Shown: positions 33,184 to 41,963 of the stretch, in pieces | How positions within the stretch are numbered: the stretch's first letter is position 1 | Layout: each line of letters starts with the position of its first letter | NCBI GenBank assembly: GCA_963746805.1 | Contig: CAVVCQ010000001.1 | Span: 930,001-994,000, forward strand | Source: DATHTC01 sp963746805 | Lineage (GTDB): Bacteria > Actinomycetota > Thermoleophilia > Gaiellales > Gaiellaceae | Direction of reading: 5' to 3' | Length of the DNA stretch: 64,000 nt | Translations under genes and position numbers: made by a program | The notes under the pieces: model-generated | The model's input: only the letters and a program-made list of their open reading frames with translations | Told to the model about the DNA's origin: nothing | Database searches by the model: none

Positions 33184-33807
33184 ATGCCGGCTGACCGCTT
33201 CGCTCGGTTCCAACCGCTCGCGGGCATGCTCGCTGCGCTGCTCTTCCTCACCGGCCTGCTCGTGCTTCGCAACGACCCGCCGAGCGAAAGCGATGTGGCA
33301 GCGACGTTCTCGTACTGGCAGGACGACCGAGGGCGCCACCAGATCGTCGCCCTGCTCTTGACGCCTCTGATGGGACTCCTCCTGATCTTCTTCGGTGCGG
33401 GCCTCAGACGGCGGCTGTCCTTCGGGAGCGAGGACTCCGGGCACGGGTTGGTCGCCTTCGGGGGCGCATTGCTCGCGGCCGGAACGTTCCTCCTGGTCGG
33501 GATGCTCGAGGCGGCGATGACGAACGCCGCGAAAGACGGCAACCGGCAGGCGGTCTACGCGCTGAACCAGTTGCATTCCTACGACTGGCTCGCGTGGAAC
33601 GCCGCGTTCGCCGCTCTCCTTCTCGCCACCGGGCTCGGCGCGCTCCGGAACGCGATGCTGCCCAAGTGGCTCGCGTGGGCCACCATCGTCATCGGAGCGA
33701 GCCTGCTCACCCCGGTGGGGTTCTTCGGCTTCATCCTTCTGCCCGTCTGGCTGTTCGTCACCGGGTTCTGGCTGACCTTCCGCGACGGCGCTGCCCGCGG
33801 GGCATGA
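33184..33807 (+). CDS. Membrane protein, DUF4386-like, function unknown
   Basis: This 207-residue protein has about six hydrophobic helices: GMLAALLFLTGLLVL, IVALLLTPLMGLLLIFFGAGL, FGGALLAAGTFLLVGMLEAA, AAFAALLLATGLGAL, LAWATIVIGASLL and FGFILLPVWLFVTGFWL. A YALNQLHSYDW segment lies on one face. ATG 33184 is taken as start; TTG 33139 is in frame too. A hairpin follows the stop. Confidence 0.6.
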   Translation: MPADRFARFQPLAGMLAALLFLTGLLVLRNDPPSESDVAATFSYWQDDRGRHQIVALLLTPLMGLLLIFFGAGLRRRLSFGSEDSGHGLVAFGGALLAAGTFLLVGMLEAAMTNAAKDGNRQAVYALNQLHSYDWLAWNAAFAALLLATGLGALRNAMLPKWLAWATIVIGASLLTPVGFFGFILLPVWLFVTGFWLTFRDGAARGA

Positions 33808-33808
33808 C

Positions 33809-33830
33809 GCACGGCCGCGGCAGGCCGTGC
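33809..33830 (+). terminator. Hairpin after the 207-residue membrane protein gene
   Basis: A perfect 8-bp stem GCACGGCC/GGCCGTGC with a six-base loop begins at the second base after the TGA. A weaker CCCCA/TGGGG stem follows. There is no T tract. Confidence 0.55.
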
Positions 33831-33904
33831 ACCCCATCGAGGTGGGGCCGATCAACCCGTCCGGTCGAGGCGGCCGGAACCCGGTTCCGGTTCAGTGACC
33901 CGGC

Positions 33905-34123
33905 ATGCGGCTTCAACTCGACGATCCTTCTGCGGCCGACGACCTCGTCTCGTACCTGAACGCGCGGCCGGACTGCATCGCGGCCGAGACCGGCCGGGGC
34001 GTGGTCGAGGTCAACCTCCTCGGCTCGCAGCGCCTGCCGTTCATGCGGCTCGAGCTCGACCTGCGCCTCGGCGCCTGGCGGGCGGCGAACCCGGGCGTCG
34101 GCGTCGTCCTCGTCACCGGCTGA
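33905..34123 (+). CDS. Small protein of a response-regulator-linked family (copy 1)
   Basis: A 72-residue soluble protein starting at ATG 33905. Aligned by eye, it shares its whole length with the protein at 51421-51651: MRL-x2-x-DP-x-A at the start, a Cys-x-A near residue 25, G-x-V-x-V, then W-x4-PG-x3-x-L-x-T at the end. Both copies lie beside NarL-type regulators. Predicted alpha/beta. No known family is recognised. Confidence 0.55.
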   Translation: MRLQLDDPSAADDLVSYLNARPDCIAAETGRGVVEVNLLGSQRLPFMRLELDLRLGAWRAANPGVGVVLVTG

Positions 34124-34240
34124 CGAGTCGTCGCGCGCGTTCCCCTCGGAAGGGGGATGCGGACCGCGCGCGCCGTCGACAGGATCCGGGTGCGACCCCG
34201 GTCCGGCGGAAGGCGACCGCCCCGGGGACGCATTCGAACG

Positions 34241-34903
34241 ATGACTGCGGCCACTTCTTCCACGCTGCGCGTGCTCATTGCCGACGACCATCGGCTGATG
34301 CTCGCCGCCGTGCGACGCGCGCTCTCCCGGGCGGAGGGCGTCGAGGTCGTGGGCGAGGTCGACGAGGCGACGAAGATCGTGCCCACCGTCGGCCAGCTTC
34401 TACCGGACGTCGTCCTGCTCGATATCCGGATGCCGCAGCTCGACGGGCTCACCTGCCTCGAGCGGCTGCGGCAGCGCTACCCGGACGTCGCCGTCGTGAT
34501 CCTCTCCACGTTTGCCGGCGACGACCACGTCGACGCGGCGCGGGAGCGCGGCGCGAGCGGCTACATCGTCAAGACGGTCGACCCACTCCAGCTCGCGGAC
34601 ATGGTCCGGACGGCCGTCTCCTCAGCCGAGTTCGCCGTCTTCAGGCCTGAGGTCGTCGACCCGGGCCCGTCGGTGGGCGAGGCGCACGGCCTCAGCGAGC
34701 GCGAGCTGACGATCGTCCGCGCGCTGGCGCAGGGGCTCACCAACAAGCAGATCGGCGGCGAGCTCTGCGTCAGCGAGCAGACCGTGAAGTTCCACCTCCG
34801 CAACATCTACCGCAAGCTCGGGATCGGCAGCCGCGTCGAGGCCGCACGGTGGGCGATCGCGAACGGCCTCGCGCGGTCGTCCGCGAGCTCGTCGCGGGCA
34901 TGA
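34241..34903 (+). CDS. NarL/LuxR-type response regulator
   Basis: This 220-residue regulator has a receiver with ADDH pocket, phospho-acceptor Asp in VVLLDIRMPQ and Lys in YIVKTVDP, and a LuxR helix-turn-helix (LSERELTIVRALAQGLTNKQIG). ATG 34241 was chosen because it sits just before the first receiver strand. Its stop overlaps the kinase start as ATGA, so kinase and regulator are a cognate pair with the regulator first. Confidence 0.88.
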   Translation: MTAATSSTLRVLIADDHRLMLAAVRRALSRAEGVEVVGEVDEATKIVPTVGQLLPDVVLLDIRMPQLDGLTCLERLRQRYPDVAVVILSTFAGDDHVDAARERGASGYIVKTVDPLQLADMVRTAVSSAEFAVFRPEVVDPGPSVGEAHGLSERELTIVRALAQGLTNKQIGGELCVSEQTVKFHLRNIYRKLGIGSRVEAARWAIANGLARSSASSSRA

Positions 34904-36126
34904 GCGCGGCCCGGGCGCGCGCCACGCCGCTCCCGCCGCCGCTTCCCGCCGATCTCGTCGAGGCGCAGCCGGCGTGGCCGCAGCTCGACGACATCGAGCT
35001 CGAGCACCTCGCGGAGCACGCCGACGCTCTCGCGGCCGCCGCCTCGGACGCGGCAGGTGCACGGGTGGCCGCCACGATCGTCGGCGGCGCCGCAGCGGCA
35101 CGCCTGGCCCTCGAGGGACGCCTCACGACGGAGCGGGCGAACGAGTTGGTGGCCTGGGCCGCCGAGCGGTCCGGCACGGAGCCGGCCGAAACGCGCCTCG
35201 CCCTCTTCCAGCGCGCGCTGCTCGACGCGATCGTGGCGGCGCCGTCCCGGGCGCGCGCGGTCGAGGTGCTGCTGCACTGCCTGTGTGCCTTCGCACCGGT
35301 GACCGAGGCTCGGCTCGAGCCGCTGCCCGACGCTCCCGCCGGGGCGATTCCGATCATGAACTGCGGCCTCGCGCTCGTGGCGGAGGTCGCGCCCGACGGC
35401 GACGTGGTCGGACGCGCGTACGCCGAGGAGACGGCACGCGTGCTCGGCGCCGCCCGTCGCCTCGGGTCGTCCGCCCGCGACGGCGTGGGGGAGATGCTGA
35501 CCGCGGCGCAGCGCCGCCTGCGGCGCCTCTCGCTCGATCTGCACGACGGCCCGGCGCAGGACGTCGCCGCGCTCGCGGCCGACGCGGCGCTCCTCGAGGC
35601 CGACCTGGCGGATCCCGAGCGGCTCGACGCGACGCGGGAGCTCGCGGCCGACATCCGCGTCCGGCTGGCGGCCCTCGGTCGCGACATCCGCGATCTCGCG
35701 GAGGTGCTCGAGCCACGCGCGATCCTCCGGGCGCCGCTCCGGGAGGTCCTGGAGCGCGAGGCAGCGGCATTCGCGCGCCGCGCCGGGTTTGCACCGACGC
35801 TCGAGGTCGACGACGACCTCGGGTCGATGACGGCGTCGCAGCAGATCGCGCTCGCGCGGGTGGCGCGCGAGGCGCTGACGAACATCCGCGACCACGCCCA
35901 AGCGACGGCCGTCCGGCTGACGGCGACGGCGACGAGCGACGGCGTCTCCCTCGTCGTCACCGACGACGGCAACGGCTTCGACCCCGCTCGGGGCGACGAC
36001 GGGCTCGGGCTCGCGGGCATGCACGACCGGGTCAGGCTGCTCGGCGGGCGCCTCGTCGTCGAGAGCCGCCCCGGCGGCCCGACGCGCGTGGCGGCCACGG
36101 TCCCGCGCTGGCGTCCTTCCGCCTGA
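34900..36126 (+). CDS. Cytoplasmic sensor histidine kinase (HisKA_3 type)
   Basis: This 408-residue kinase lacks transmembrane helices. The first ~220 residues are Ala-rich and helical with a degenerate GAF-like part. The dimerisation box carries the phosphorylated His in RRLSLDLHDGPAQDVAALA. The HATPase has VTDDGNGFDP and GLGLAGMHDRVRLLGG. The start ATG 34900 overlaps the regulator stop. A soluble sensor region suggests an internal signal. Confidence 0.87.
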   Translation: MSAARARATPLPPPLPADLVEAQPAWPQLDDIELEHLAEHADALAAAASDAAGARVAATIVGGAAAARLALEGRLTTERANELVAWAAERSGTEPAETRLALFQRALLDAIVAAPSRARAVEVLLHCLCAFAPVTEARLEPLPDAPAGAIPIMNCGLALVAEVAPDGDVVGRAYAEETARVLGAARRLGSSARDGVGEMLTAAQRRLRRLSLDLHDGPAQDVAALAADAALLEADLADPERLDATRELAADIRVRLAALGRDIRDLAEVLEPRAILRAPLREVLEREAAAFARRAGFAPTLEVDDDLGSMTASQQIALARVAREALTNIRDHAQATAVRLTATATSDGVSLVVTDDGNGFDPARGDDGLGLAGMHDRVRLLGGRLVVESRPGGPTRVAATVPRWRPSA

Positions 36127-36203
36127 GCGCTACGCGGGGGGGCAGGTCCGGTCCACCCGTCGGGGTCGTGGGAGCGGGCGTGCGCTCTGGGATCCTTCAA
36201 GCG

Positions 36204-36347
36204 ATGGCGGGGTGGCAGGAACGGGCCGTGCACGTGTCGCGGACGACGGAGTGGTCGCGTGCGGCCACGCGTCTGCTCCGGATCGTTCGCCGCACTCCTG
36301 AGGAGCCGGTCCGGCCACCCCGCCCTCTCGACGAGGCGCGCCGGTGA
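36204..36347 (+). CDS. Possible 47-residue leader protein coupled to the next regulator
   Basis: An arginine-rich frame from ATG 36204 (MAGWQERAVHVSRTTEW at the start) stops inside the GTG start of the downstream response regulator, making a GTGA overlap. The position suits translational coupling. I see no family and no strong ribosome site, so it may be chance. Confidence 0.3.
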   Translation: MAGWQERAVHVSRTTEWSRAATRLLRIVRRTPEEPVRPPRPLDEARR

Positions 36348-36976
36348 CAGCGGCCGGGTGCCTCCGCGTCGTCGTCTGCGACGACCACGAGCTCATGCGC
36401 TCGGCGCTGCGCGCGGTGCTGACGCCCGACGAGGGCATCGAGGTCGTCGGCGAAGCGGTGGACGGCACGGCGCTCCTCGCGCTCCTCGAGGCCGAGGAGC
36501 CCGACGTGGTGACCCTCGACCTCGGCCTGCCGGGGCTCGACGGCCTGCGCTGTCTCGAGCTGCTCCGTGAGCGGCACCCGCGCGTGACGACCGTCGTCGT
36601 GTCCGGGTCGGACGAACCCGCGACGATCGACGCTGCCTTCCGGCGTGGCGCGGCCGCGTACGCGCTCAAGTCGGTGAACCCGCTCGACCTGCCCGCGACC
36701 GTCCGTCAGGCCGTCGAGGGCAGCGTGTTCCGGCCCGACCGGGCGAGCCGCGACGGCCTGGAGCCGTCCCGTGCGACCGGGCTCTCGCAGAAGGAGGCCG
36801 TCGTGCTCGCCGAGCTGGCGAAGGGCCACTCGAACCGCGAGATCGCCCAGACGCTCTGGCTGAGCGAGCAGACGGTCAAGTTCCACCTGCGCAACGTGTA
36901 CCGGAAGCTCGGCGTCGCCAACCGCACCGACGCCCTGCGCCTCGCGCTCGAGCGCGACCTCGTCGCGGCCGCCTGA
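36344..36976 (+). CDS. NarL/LuxR-type response regulator
   Basis: A 210-residue regulator with receiver pocket CDDH, phospho-acceptor Asp in VVTLDLGLPG, conserved Ser in VVVSGSDEP and Lys in YALKSVNP. The LuxR domain begins LSQKEAVVLAELAKGHSNREIA. Along its whole length it resembles the regulator at 51652-52269 (for example TVKFHLRNVYRKLG in both). No kinase is adjacent except the one ending 217 bases upstream. Confidence 0.86.
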   Translation: MTAAGCLRVVVCDDHELMRSALRAVLTPDEGIEVVGEAVDGTALLALLEAEEPDVVTLDLGLPGLDGLRCLELLRERHPRVTTVVVSGSDEPATIDAAFRRGAAAYALKSVNPLDLPATVRQAVEGSVFRPDRASRDGLEPSRATGLSQKEAVVLAELAKGHSNREIAQTLWLSEQTVKFHLRNVYRKLGVANRTDALRLALERDLVAAA

Positions 36977-37021
36977 ACCGTCCGAAGGGGTCGGCGCGAG
37001 CCACCCGGACGACGTGCGCCG

Positions 37022-37164
37022 GGCCGGCGGCGCCGGGCCACTGTGAGTGGGCAAGTCGCGTGCCGGGCCCATCACCTCTTCGGGACTCCAGGGGCCACGT
37101 GGCGGCGACTCGAGCTACGGCGAGGCACTGCTTCGCCGGGGGGCCCGGCCGGCGGCGCCGGGCC
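37022..37164. repeat. Pair of identical 18-bp GC-rich repeats
   Basis: GGCCGGCGGCGCCGGGCC occurs at 37022-37039 and again at 37147-37164 in the 269-base gap before moxR. The second copy sits inside a 9-bp stem (GGGCCCGGC/GCCGGGCCC). It could be a terminator pair or part of a structured leader. Confidence 0.5.
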
Positions 37165-37245
37165 CCAAACCAATGTCCGTCGGGCTAGGTCGAACCGCGC
37201 CGAAGAGGGGGTCGGACCGCGGCCCGCTCGATTGAACTTCGACGT

Positions 37246-38205
37246 GTGACCAGCCTTGCGCAGACCGCCGCACCCGAGGCGCCGCAGGCGCTCCTCGACG
37301 AGGCCACGGCCGAGATCGCCAAGGTCGTCGTCGGGCACCGCGGCCCGATCGAGCTGCTGCTGACGGCGGCCGTCGCGGGCGGCCACGTTCTGCTCGAGGG
37401 CCCGCCCGGGGTCGCGAAGACGCTGCTCGCCGGCTCGCTCGCACGAGCCCTGGGCGTCCAGTTCTCGCGGATCCAGCTCACGCCGGACACCCGTCCGAGC
37501 GAGCTCACGGGGGAGACGGTCGTGAAGTTCGGGGAGCGGACGTTCGCGCCCGGCGCGGTGTTCACGAACGTCCTCCTCGCCGACGAGCTCAACCGCGCCC
37601 AGCCGCGCGCGCAGGCCGCGCTGCTCGAGGCGATGCAGGAGCACCACGTCACGATCGACGGCCGCAGCCACTGGCTGCCCGTGCCGTTCGTCGTGATCGC
37701 GACGCAGAACCCCTTCGAGCACGAGGGCGTCTTCCGGCTGCCCGAGTCGCAGCTCGACCGCTTCCTGTTCCGCGTCGCGATCGACTACCCGACCGAAGCC
37801 GACGAGCTCGAGATGCTCGCGATCCCGCACCGCGGGGTCACGCCGGACATGCTCGAGGACATCAGGCCGCTGCTCGACACGGCGCGGCTGCTGCGCCTCC
37901 AGGGGCTCGTCGACGACGTCGTCGTCCCGGAGGACGTGTCCCGCTACCTCGTCGCGATCGTGCGCAAGACGCGCCAGCTCGAGGAGGTCACGCTCGGCGC
38001 GAGCCCGCGCGCGACCGTCCACCTCCAGGCGGCCGTGCGTGCGAGCGCCGTCCTGGCCGGCCGTCGCGTGGCAGAGTCGGAGGACGTCGTACGCATGGCG
38101 CCGCACGTCCTCGCGCACCGGGTCATCTCGGAGCGCCTCGCGGGCGCCGAGGTGATCGCGGCGGCGATCGACGCCGTGCCACGACCCTCGTCCCAGGACG
38201 GATGA
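37246..38205 (+). CDS. MoxR-family AAA+ ATPase
   Basis: This 319-residue chaperone-like ATPase has Walker A (EGPPGVAKT), Walker B (VLLADELNRA), the MoxR motif PRAQAALLEAMQE and sensor 1 IATQNPFEHEG, followed by the C-terminal lid. MoxR proteins usually act with DUF58 and VWA proteins encoded next door. Here the next genes encode a two-helix protein and a glycosyltransferase instead. The start is GTG 37246. The stop overlaps the next start as ATGA. Confidence 0.88.
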   Translation: MTSLAQTAAPEAPQALLDEATAEIAKVVVGHRGPIELLLTAAVAGGHVLLEGPPGVAKTLLAGSLARALGVQFSRIQLTPDTRPSELTGETVVKFGERTFAPGAVFTNVLLADELNRAQPRAQAALLEAMQEHHVTIDGRSHWLPVPFVVIATQNPFEHEGVFRLPESQLDRFLFRVAIDYPTEADELEMLAIPHRGVTPDMLEDIRPLLDTARLLRLQGLVDDVVVPEDVSRYLVAIVRKTRQLEEVTLGASPRATVHLQAAVRASAVLAGRRVAESEDVVRMAPHVLAHRVISERLAGAEVIAAAIDAVPRPSSQDG

Positions 38206-38744
38206 ACCGCGAGCGGCGGGCCGAGCGGACGGAGCCGCGTCGCGCCTCGCCGGGCCGGACGCTTGCGGTCGCGGCCGTGTTCGCCGCCACGCTCGTCGCG
38301 GCGACGGTGTCCTGGGTGCAGGTCGTCACGCACCTGCGGAACGTGACCCCGCTCGAGACGCGCGGCACGCCGGCCGCGATCGTCTGGTCCGAACGCGTCT
38401 TCCGGAGCGAGGCGGAGTTCGCCCGCTGGCTGCGCGGGCGGGGGCTCTCGTACGAGCGGTGGGTGCGGACGCACCCGAAGGCGGTCGCGATCCTGCGGAA
38501 GCGCGACCGGGCGGCGGCGGCGCAGCCTGCTCCGCGCTCGCAGCCTGCCCGGGGCTCCCGGCCGGCACGCACGGGCGCCGTCGATACGGCACCTCGGGAG
38601 GCTGGCGACGGCCGGAAGGTCTCCCTCAAGGCGACGGTCGTATCTCTGGCGGTGCTGTTGGCGGCGACGCTTGCCATCGTCGTCGCGCTCGGCGCCGCCG
38701 TCCGGAGCGCTCGGCGGTCGCGCGGGCCGGCGGCGCGCACCTAG
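38202..38744 (+). CDS. Two-helix membrane protein coupled to moxR, function unknown
   Basis: A 180-residue protein with a transmembrane helix at about 23-45 and another near 145-168. Between them is an extracytoplasmic segment with a compact conserved-looking core (IVWSERVFRSEAEFARWLRGRGLSYERWV) and a low-complexity Ala/Pro/Arg linker. ATG 38202 overlaps the moxR stop, implying linked expression. It has no DUF58 features. Confidence 0.6.
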   Translation: MNRERRAERTEPRRASPGRTLAVAAVFAATLVAATVSWVQVVTHLRNVTPLETRGTPAAIVWSERVFRSEAEFARWLRGRGLSYERWVRTHPKAVAILRKRDRAAAAQPAPRSQPARGSRPARTGAVDTAPREAGDGRKVSLKATVVSLAVLLAATLAIVVALGAAVRSARRSRGPAART

Positions 38745-38746
38745 GC

Positions 38747-40570
38747 ATGCGCGGACCGTCGGCGCGAGTCCATGCGCAGGGGGCGCTCGTCCTTGCCACG
38801 ACCACGCCAGGACGGCTTGCGCTCCGGGCGCCGGCGCTGTGGCTGACCGGCCTCGTCGTGCTGTCCACGGGGCTCCGTTTCCTCGCCGCGCGCGCGACGC
38901 CGGCGCCCTCGATCTTCCCCGACGAGCTCATCTACTTCGACCTGGCGCGCAGCCTGGCGCTCGACGGCGGGTTCACCGTCTTCGGCGCCGCGTTCTCGCC
39001 CTGGACGTACGGCGTCGTCTACCCGGTGCTGATCTCGCCGATCTTCCTCGTCGCCGGGGATGGGGAGGCCGCCTACGGGGCGATCAAGCTCGTGAACTGC
39101 CTCGTCGCTTCCCTCGCCGCCGTACCGGCCTACTTCCTCGCGCGGCGGTTCCTGACGGAGCGCCGAGCGCTCCTGTTCGCCGCGCTCTGCCTCGCGCTGC
39201 CGTCCCTCGTCTACACGACGAAAATCATGACGGAGTCGCTGGCGTACCCGGTGTTCCTCCTCACGTTCCTCGGGCTCCAGCGGGCGCTCGAGCGCCCGAC
39301 GACGGGCCGGCAGGTCGCCGCGCTCGCGCTGCTCGCGCTCGCGGTGTTCACGCGCATGCAAATGGTCGCACTCGTGCCTGCGTACGTCGTGGCCGTGATG
39401 GCCTCTGCCTTCCTCGCGGCCGGGGCGGTACAGCCGGGAGAGGTACTCCGCCGGTTCCGGCCGACCTTGCTGTTGCTCGCCGTGCCGGCGGTCGCAGCCG
39501 GAGCGCTCGCGGCGACTTCCGGGCCTGACGGGATTCTCGGGCTGCACGCCGCTGTCGTCGGACGCGTCGAATGGGGCCGCGCTCCGGTATGGGCCCTCTA
39601 CCACCTCGCGGAGATCGACCTTGCGGCCGGCGTCGTCCCACTCGCCGCCTTCGTGCTCCTGGCGGCTGCTGCCCTGCGAAGGGGCGACGAGCCGCGGGAG
39701 CTCCGGATCTTCGTGCTCCTGACGGGAGCGGTGGCGGTCTGGCTGCTGACGCTCGCCGGCCTGTACGCCACGCAGCCGAAGCTGCACGGACGAATCTACG
39801 AACGCTATGTCTTCTACCTCGTCCCGCTCCTCCTGCTCGCGCTCTTCATCTGGCTCGAGCGTGGTCGCAGACCGGCTCGGTGGGGAGCGGTCGCGGTCGG
39901 CGGCGCCGCGCTGCTCCCGCTCGCAATCCCATTCGGCGCGATCCTGTACGACCGGGAGTGGGGGGTCAGCAGCTCGACCGCGAGCCTCGTCCCATGGGCG
40001 TTCCTGCGGCTTTTCACCGGGTCGCTCGCCGCGGTCTACGTTGCGACGGCAGTGCTCTCGCTGGCGCTCGCGTCGCTGACGCTGCTCTCGCGCCGCTCGC
40101 ACGTGATCCCGAGGGCGCTGCTGTTGACGTTCGTGTCCGTCTCCCTTCTCGCCCAAGTCGCGAGCCTCGTGCAGTCGGATGGGGTGGCGAAGCTCGGTGT
40201 CGCACGAGACCGGCCGGACTGGATCGACGCAGCGGTGGGTGAGGAGAGTTCCGTCGCTGCCGTCTGGTCGGGGAGCGACGCCGCCGGTTGGCGCTCCGCC
40301 TTGCCCCTGTGGGAGGGTGCCTTCTTCAACCGGTCGATCGCCGGGCTCTACAGCGTCTCGGGCGGCCCGCTCCGGCATCTTCCCGCCGAACCGATTCACG
40401 GCCATGGCGCCGAGCACGCATCGGAGTACGTGCTGATCGACCCGACCATCCGTGTCGACGGCGACGTCGTCGCGCGCGACGCGCGGACCGGGATGGCTCT
40501 CGTCCGGCTCGGCGGGCCTCTTCGGGTGCACGCGTCCCGCTACGGCCGCGCCGTTCCGACGCCGCGCTGA
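38747..40570 (+). CDS. GT39/PMT-like membrane glycosyltransferase
   Basis: This 607-residue protein has about twelve transmembrane helices. The first external loop carries the acidic motif FPDELIYFDLARSL, which is the catalytic DE-type site in polyprenol-phosphate-dependent GT-C enzymes. A ~100-residue extracytoplasmic C-terminal domain follows. It would transfer a sugar from a lipid-linked donor to a protein or envelope glycan. ATG 38747 lies three bases after the previous stop. The donor and acceptor are unknown. The PAP2 gene that ends next to it on the other strand could recycle lipid carriers. Confidence 0.75.
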   Translation: MRGPSARVHAQGALVLATTTPGRLALRAPALWLTGLVVLSTGLRFLAARATPAPSIFPDELIYFDLARSLALDGGFTVFGAAFSPWTYGVVYPVLISPIFLVAGDGEAAYGAIKLVNCLVASLAAVPAYFLARRFLTERRALLFAALCLALPSLVYTTKIMTESLAYPVFLLTFLGLQRALERPTTGRQVAALALLALAVFTRMQMVALVPAYVVAVMASAFLAAGAVQPGEVLRRFRPTLLLLAVPAVAAGALAATSGPDGILGLHAAVVGRVEWGRAPVWALYHLAEIDLAAGVVPLAAFVLLAAAALRRGDEPRELRIFVLLTGAVAVWLLTLAGLYATQPKLHGRIYERYVFYLVPLLLLALFIWLERGRRPARWGAVAVGGAALLPLAIPFGAILYDREWGVSSSTASLVPWAFLRLFTGSLAAVYVATAVLSLALASLTLLSRRSHVIPRALLLTFVSVSLLAQVASLVQSDGVAKLGVARDRPDWIDAAVGEESSVAAVWSGSDAAGWRSALPLWEGAFFNRSIAGLYSVSGGPLRHLPAEPIHGHGAEHASEYVLIDPTIRVDGDVVARDARTGMALVRLGGPLRVHASRYGRAVPTPR

Positions 40571-40571
40571 A

Positions 40572-41495
40572 TCAGGGTCGTTCGAGGACCGCGACCGCGG
40601 TCCGGGACCGCAGACGGAACCCCGCGAAGCGACGGGCGACGGCGGGGGCCGCTGCCCACGCGGCAGCCGCAACGGCCACGCCGGCGGCCACGTCCACGAG
40701 GTAGTGCTCGCCCGTGTAGACGAGCGTCAGCGCCATCGCTGCGGCATAGGCGACCGCCAGTGGACGGGCCCACGGCAGGGCGCGCCAGATCACGAGTGCA
40801 ACGAGGACCGCGCCGGCCATGTGCAGCGACGGCATCGCCGCAACCGGGTTCGGGCCGACAGCCGCCTCGCCGCTGGCGTACACAGCCTCGTCAGCGTGGT
40901 TCCAGACAGCCGGGATCACGTGCGAGACCGGCGGGAGCAGGCCCTCCTGCGACGCGAGCCACGGCGGTGCGGTCGGGACGAGCACGCAGGCGACGAGCCC
41001 TGCGTAGACGGCCCCGAGCAGCGCGAGGCAGTACCGCCGAAAGAGCTCGGAGCCCTGCCGCCAGAGCAGGAATGCGACGACGTGGGGCACGACGAAGTAC
41101 GAGGTGTGCACCGCCGCTGCGGCCACGTCCCACGCGGCGATCCGTCCGGGGTCGAAGGCGAGCCGCTGAAGCCACACGGTTGGGATGTCCGCCCCCGGGA
41201 GGCTCCCGTCGAGGGCGATGACGTAGCCGGCGCGCACGGGGGCGCCGAGCCCGTCCGCGACCTGCCGTAGGCCGGCGAAGACGAGGAACGCGGCCACGTA
41301 GAACAGCCAGAAGGCGCCGTCCGGACGACGCCGCTCGAGCGCGACGTAGAGGATGGCGGCCGTCGCTGCCATGGCCGTCCCGAGCACGGGTGCGCCGCCC
41401 CGCGCGAACACGAGCCCGAAGAGCAGCCCGGCGAGCGACCCGACGCGGACGGCCGACAGGCCCGCGAACCGCACCACGCGCGCGACGATCCGCAT
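40572..41495 (-). CDS. PAP2-superfamily membrane phosphatase/transferase
   Basis: This 307-residue protein has about eight transmembrane helices. It shows the PAP2 motifs PSLHMAGA and GEHYLVDVAAG, with the catalytic histidines, in the arrangement of inositol-phosphoceramide-synthase-like enzymes (PAP2_3). It would act on lipid phosphates or phosphoinositol transfer on the outer leaflet. ATG 41495 is taken as start; GTG 41498 and 41504 are in frame. It is convergent with the glycosyltransferase, one base apart. Confidence 0.75.
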   Translation of the reverse strand: MRIVARVVRFAGLSAVRVGSLAGLLFGLVFARGGAPVLGTAMAATAAILYVALERRRPDGAFWLFYVAAFLVFAGLRQVADGLGAPVRAGYVIALDGSLPGADIPTVWLQRLAFDPGRIAAWDVAAAAVHTSYFVVPHVVAFLLWRQGSELFRRYCLALLGAVYAGLVACVLVPTAPPWLASQEGLLPPVSHVIPAVWNHADEAVYASGEAAVGPNPVAAMPSLHMAGAVLVALVIWRALPWARPLAVAYAAAMALTLVYTGEHYLVDVAAGVAVAAAAWAAAPAVARRFAGFRLRSRTAVAVLERP

Positions 41496-41669
41496 CACAC
41501 CCACTTTCGCGCCCTGACGCGGCAGTCGATTCCGTCGAATGGGTGGCCGGGTCCCGCCCGTCAGGGTAGGCTCGTCGCCAGCGGCCTGGCGGGAGGTCGT
41601 CCGAGGCCGCGATCACGATCCGATGCGCCGAATGTCCACGTCGACCACAGAGCGGAAAGCGAGCAGGGC

Positions 41670-41960
41670 GTGAACCTGACGCTCGTCCTCGGCCTCTACG
41701 CGGTCGGCGCCGCCGCGATCGCGCTCTGGCTCGTCGTCCGCTTCCCCTCGCTCGGACCACGGACGGTCACCATGGCTCTCGCCGCCGGCGTCGTCGCAGC
41801 GGTGGGGCTGCAGCTCTCGCTCGTGCTGATCGATCCCGTCGCCGAGCGGGCGCCGTACGGCGTCGCGGCCGCGCTGATGCTCGTCGTCCTGCCGGCGCTC
41901 ACGGGCATGTTCTGGACGCTCGCCCTCATGCTGCGCCTGCTCGCCGCGCTCCGTCCGTAG
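41670..41960 (+). CDS. Small three-helix membrane protein (copy A, left of the Tad locus)
   Basis: A 96-residue protein starting at GTG 41670. It shares a pattern with the protein at 52612-52914: a first helix, then WLVVRFPSLGPRTVTMALAAG (WLDARFPSLAPRSLTVRLVAAG there), and a final LPALTGMFWTLALMLRLLA helix. No family is recognised. It ends three bases from the convergent tadC stop. Confidence 0.55.
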   Translation: MNLTLVLGLYAVGAAAIALWLVVRFPSLGPRTVTMALAAGVVAAVGLQLSLVLIDPVAERAPYGVAAALMLVVLPALTGMFWTLALMLRLLAALRP

Positions 41961-41963
41961 CCG

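Noticed and set aside
33046..33855. Minus-strand frame of 269 codons opposite the DUF4386-like gene
   Set aside because: Charged low-complexity antisense of a membrane protein; no motif or ribosome site.
37020..37170. Cobalamin or other known riboswitch upstream of moxR
   Set aside because: A GCCACTG-like piece is present, but the other conserved blocks of the cobalamin element are missing and the downstream gene gives no support.
38741..40672. A 643-codon minus-strand frame opposite the glycosyltransferase
   Set aside because: Hydrophilic antisense shadow of a membrane protein; the plus strand has a regular transmembrane pattern and a catalytic motif.
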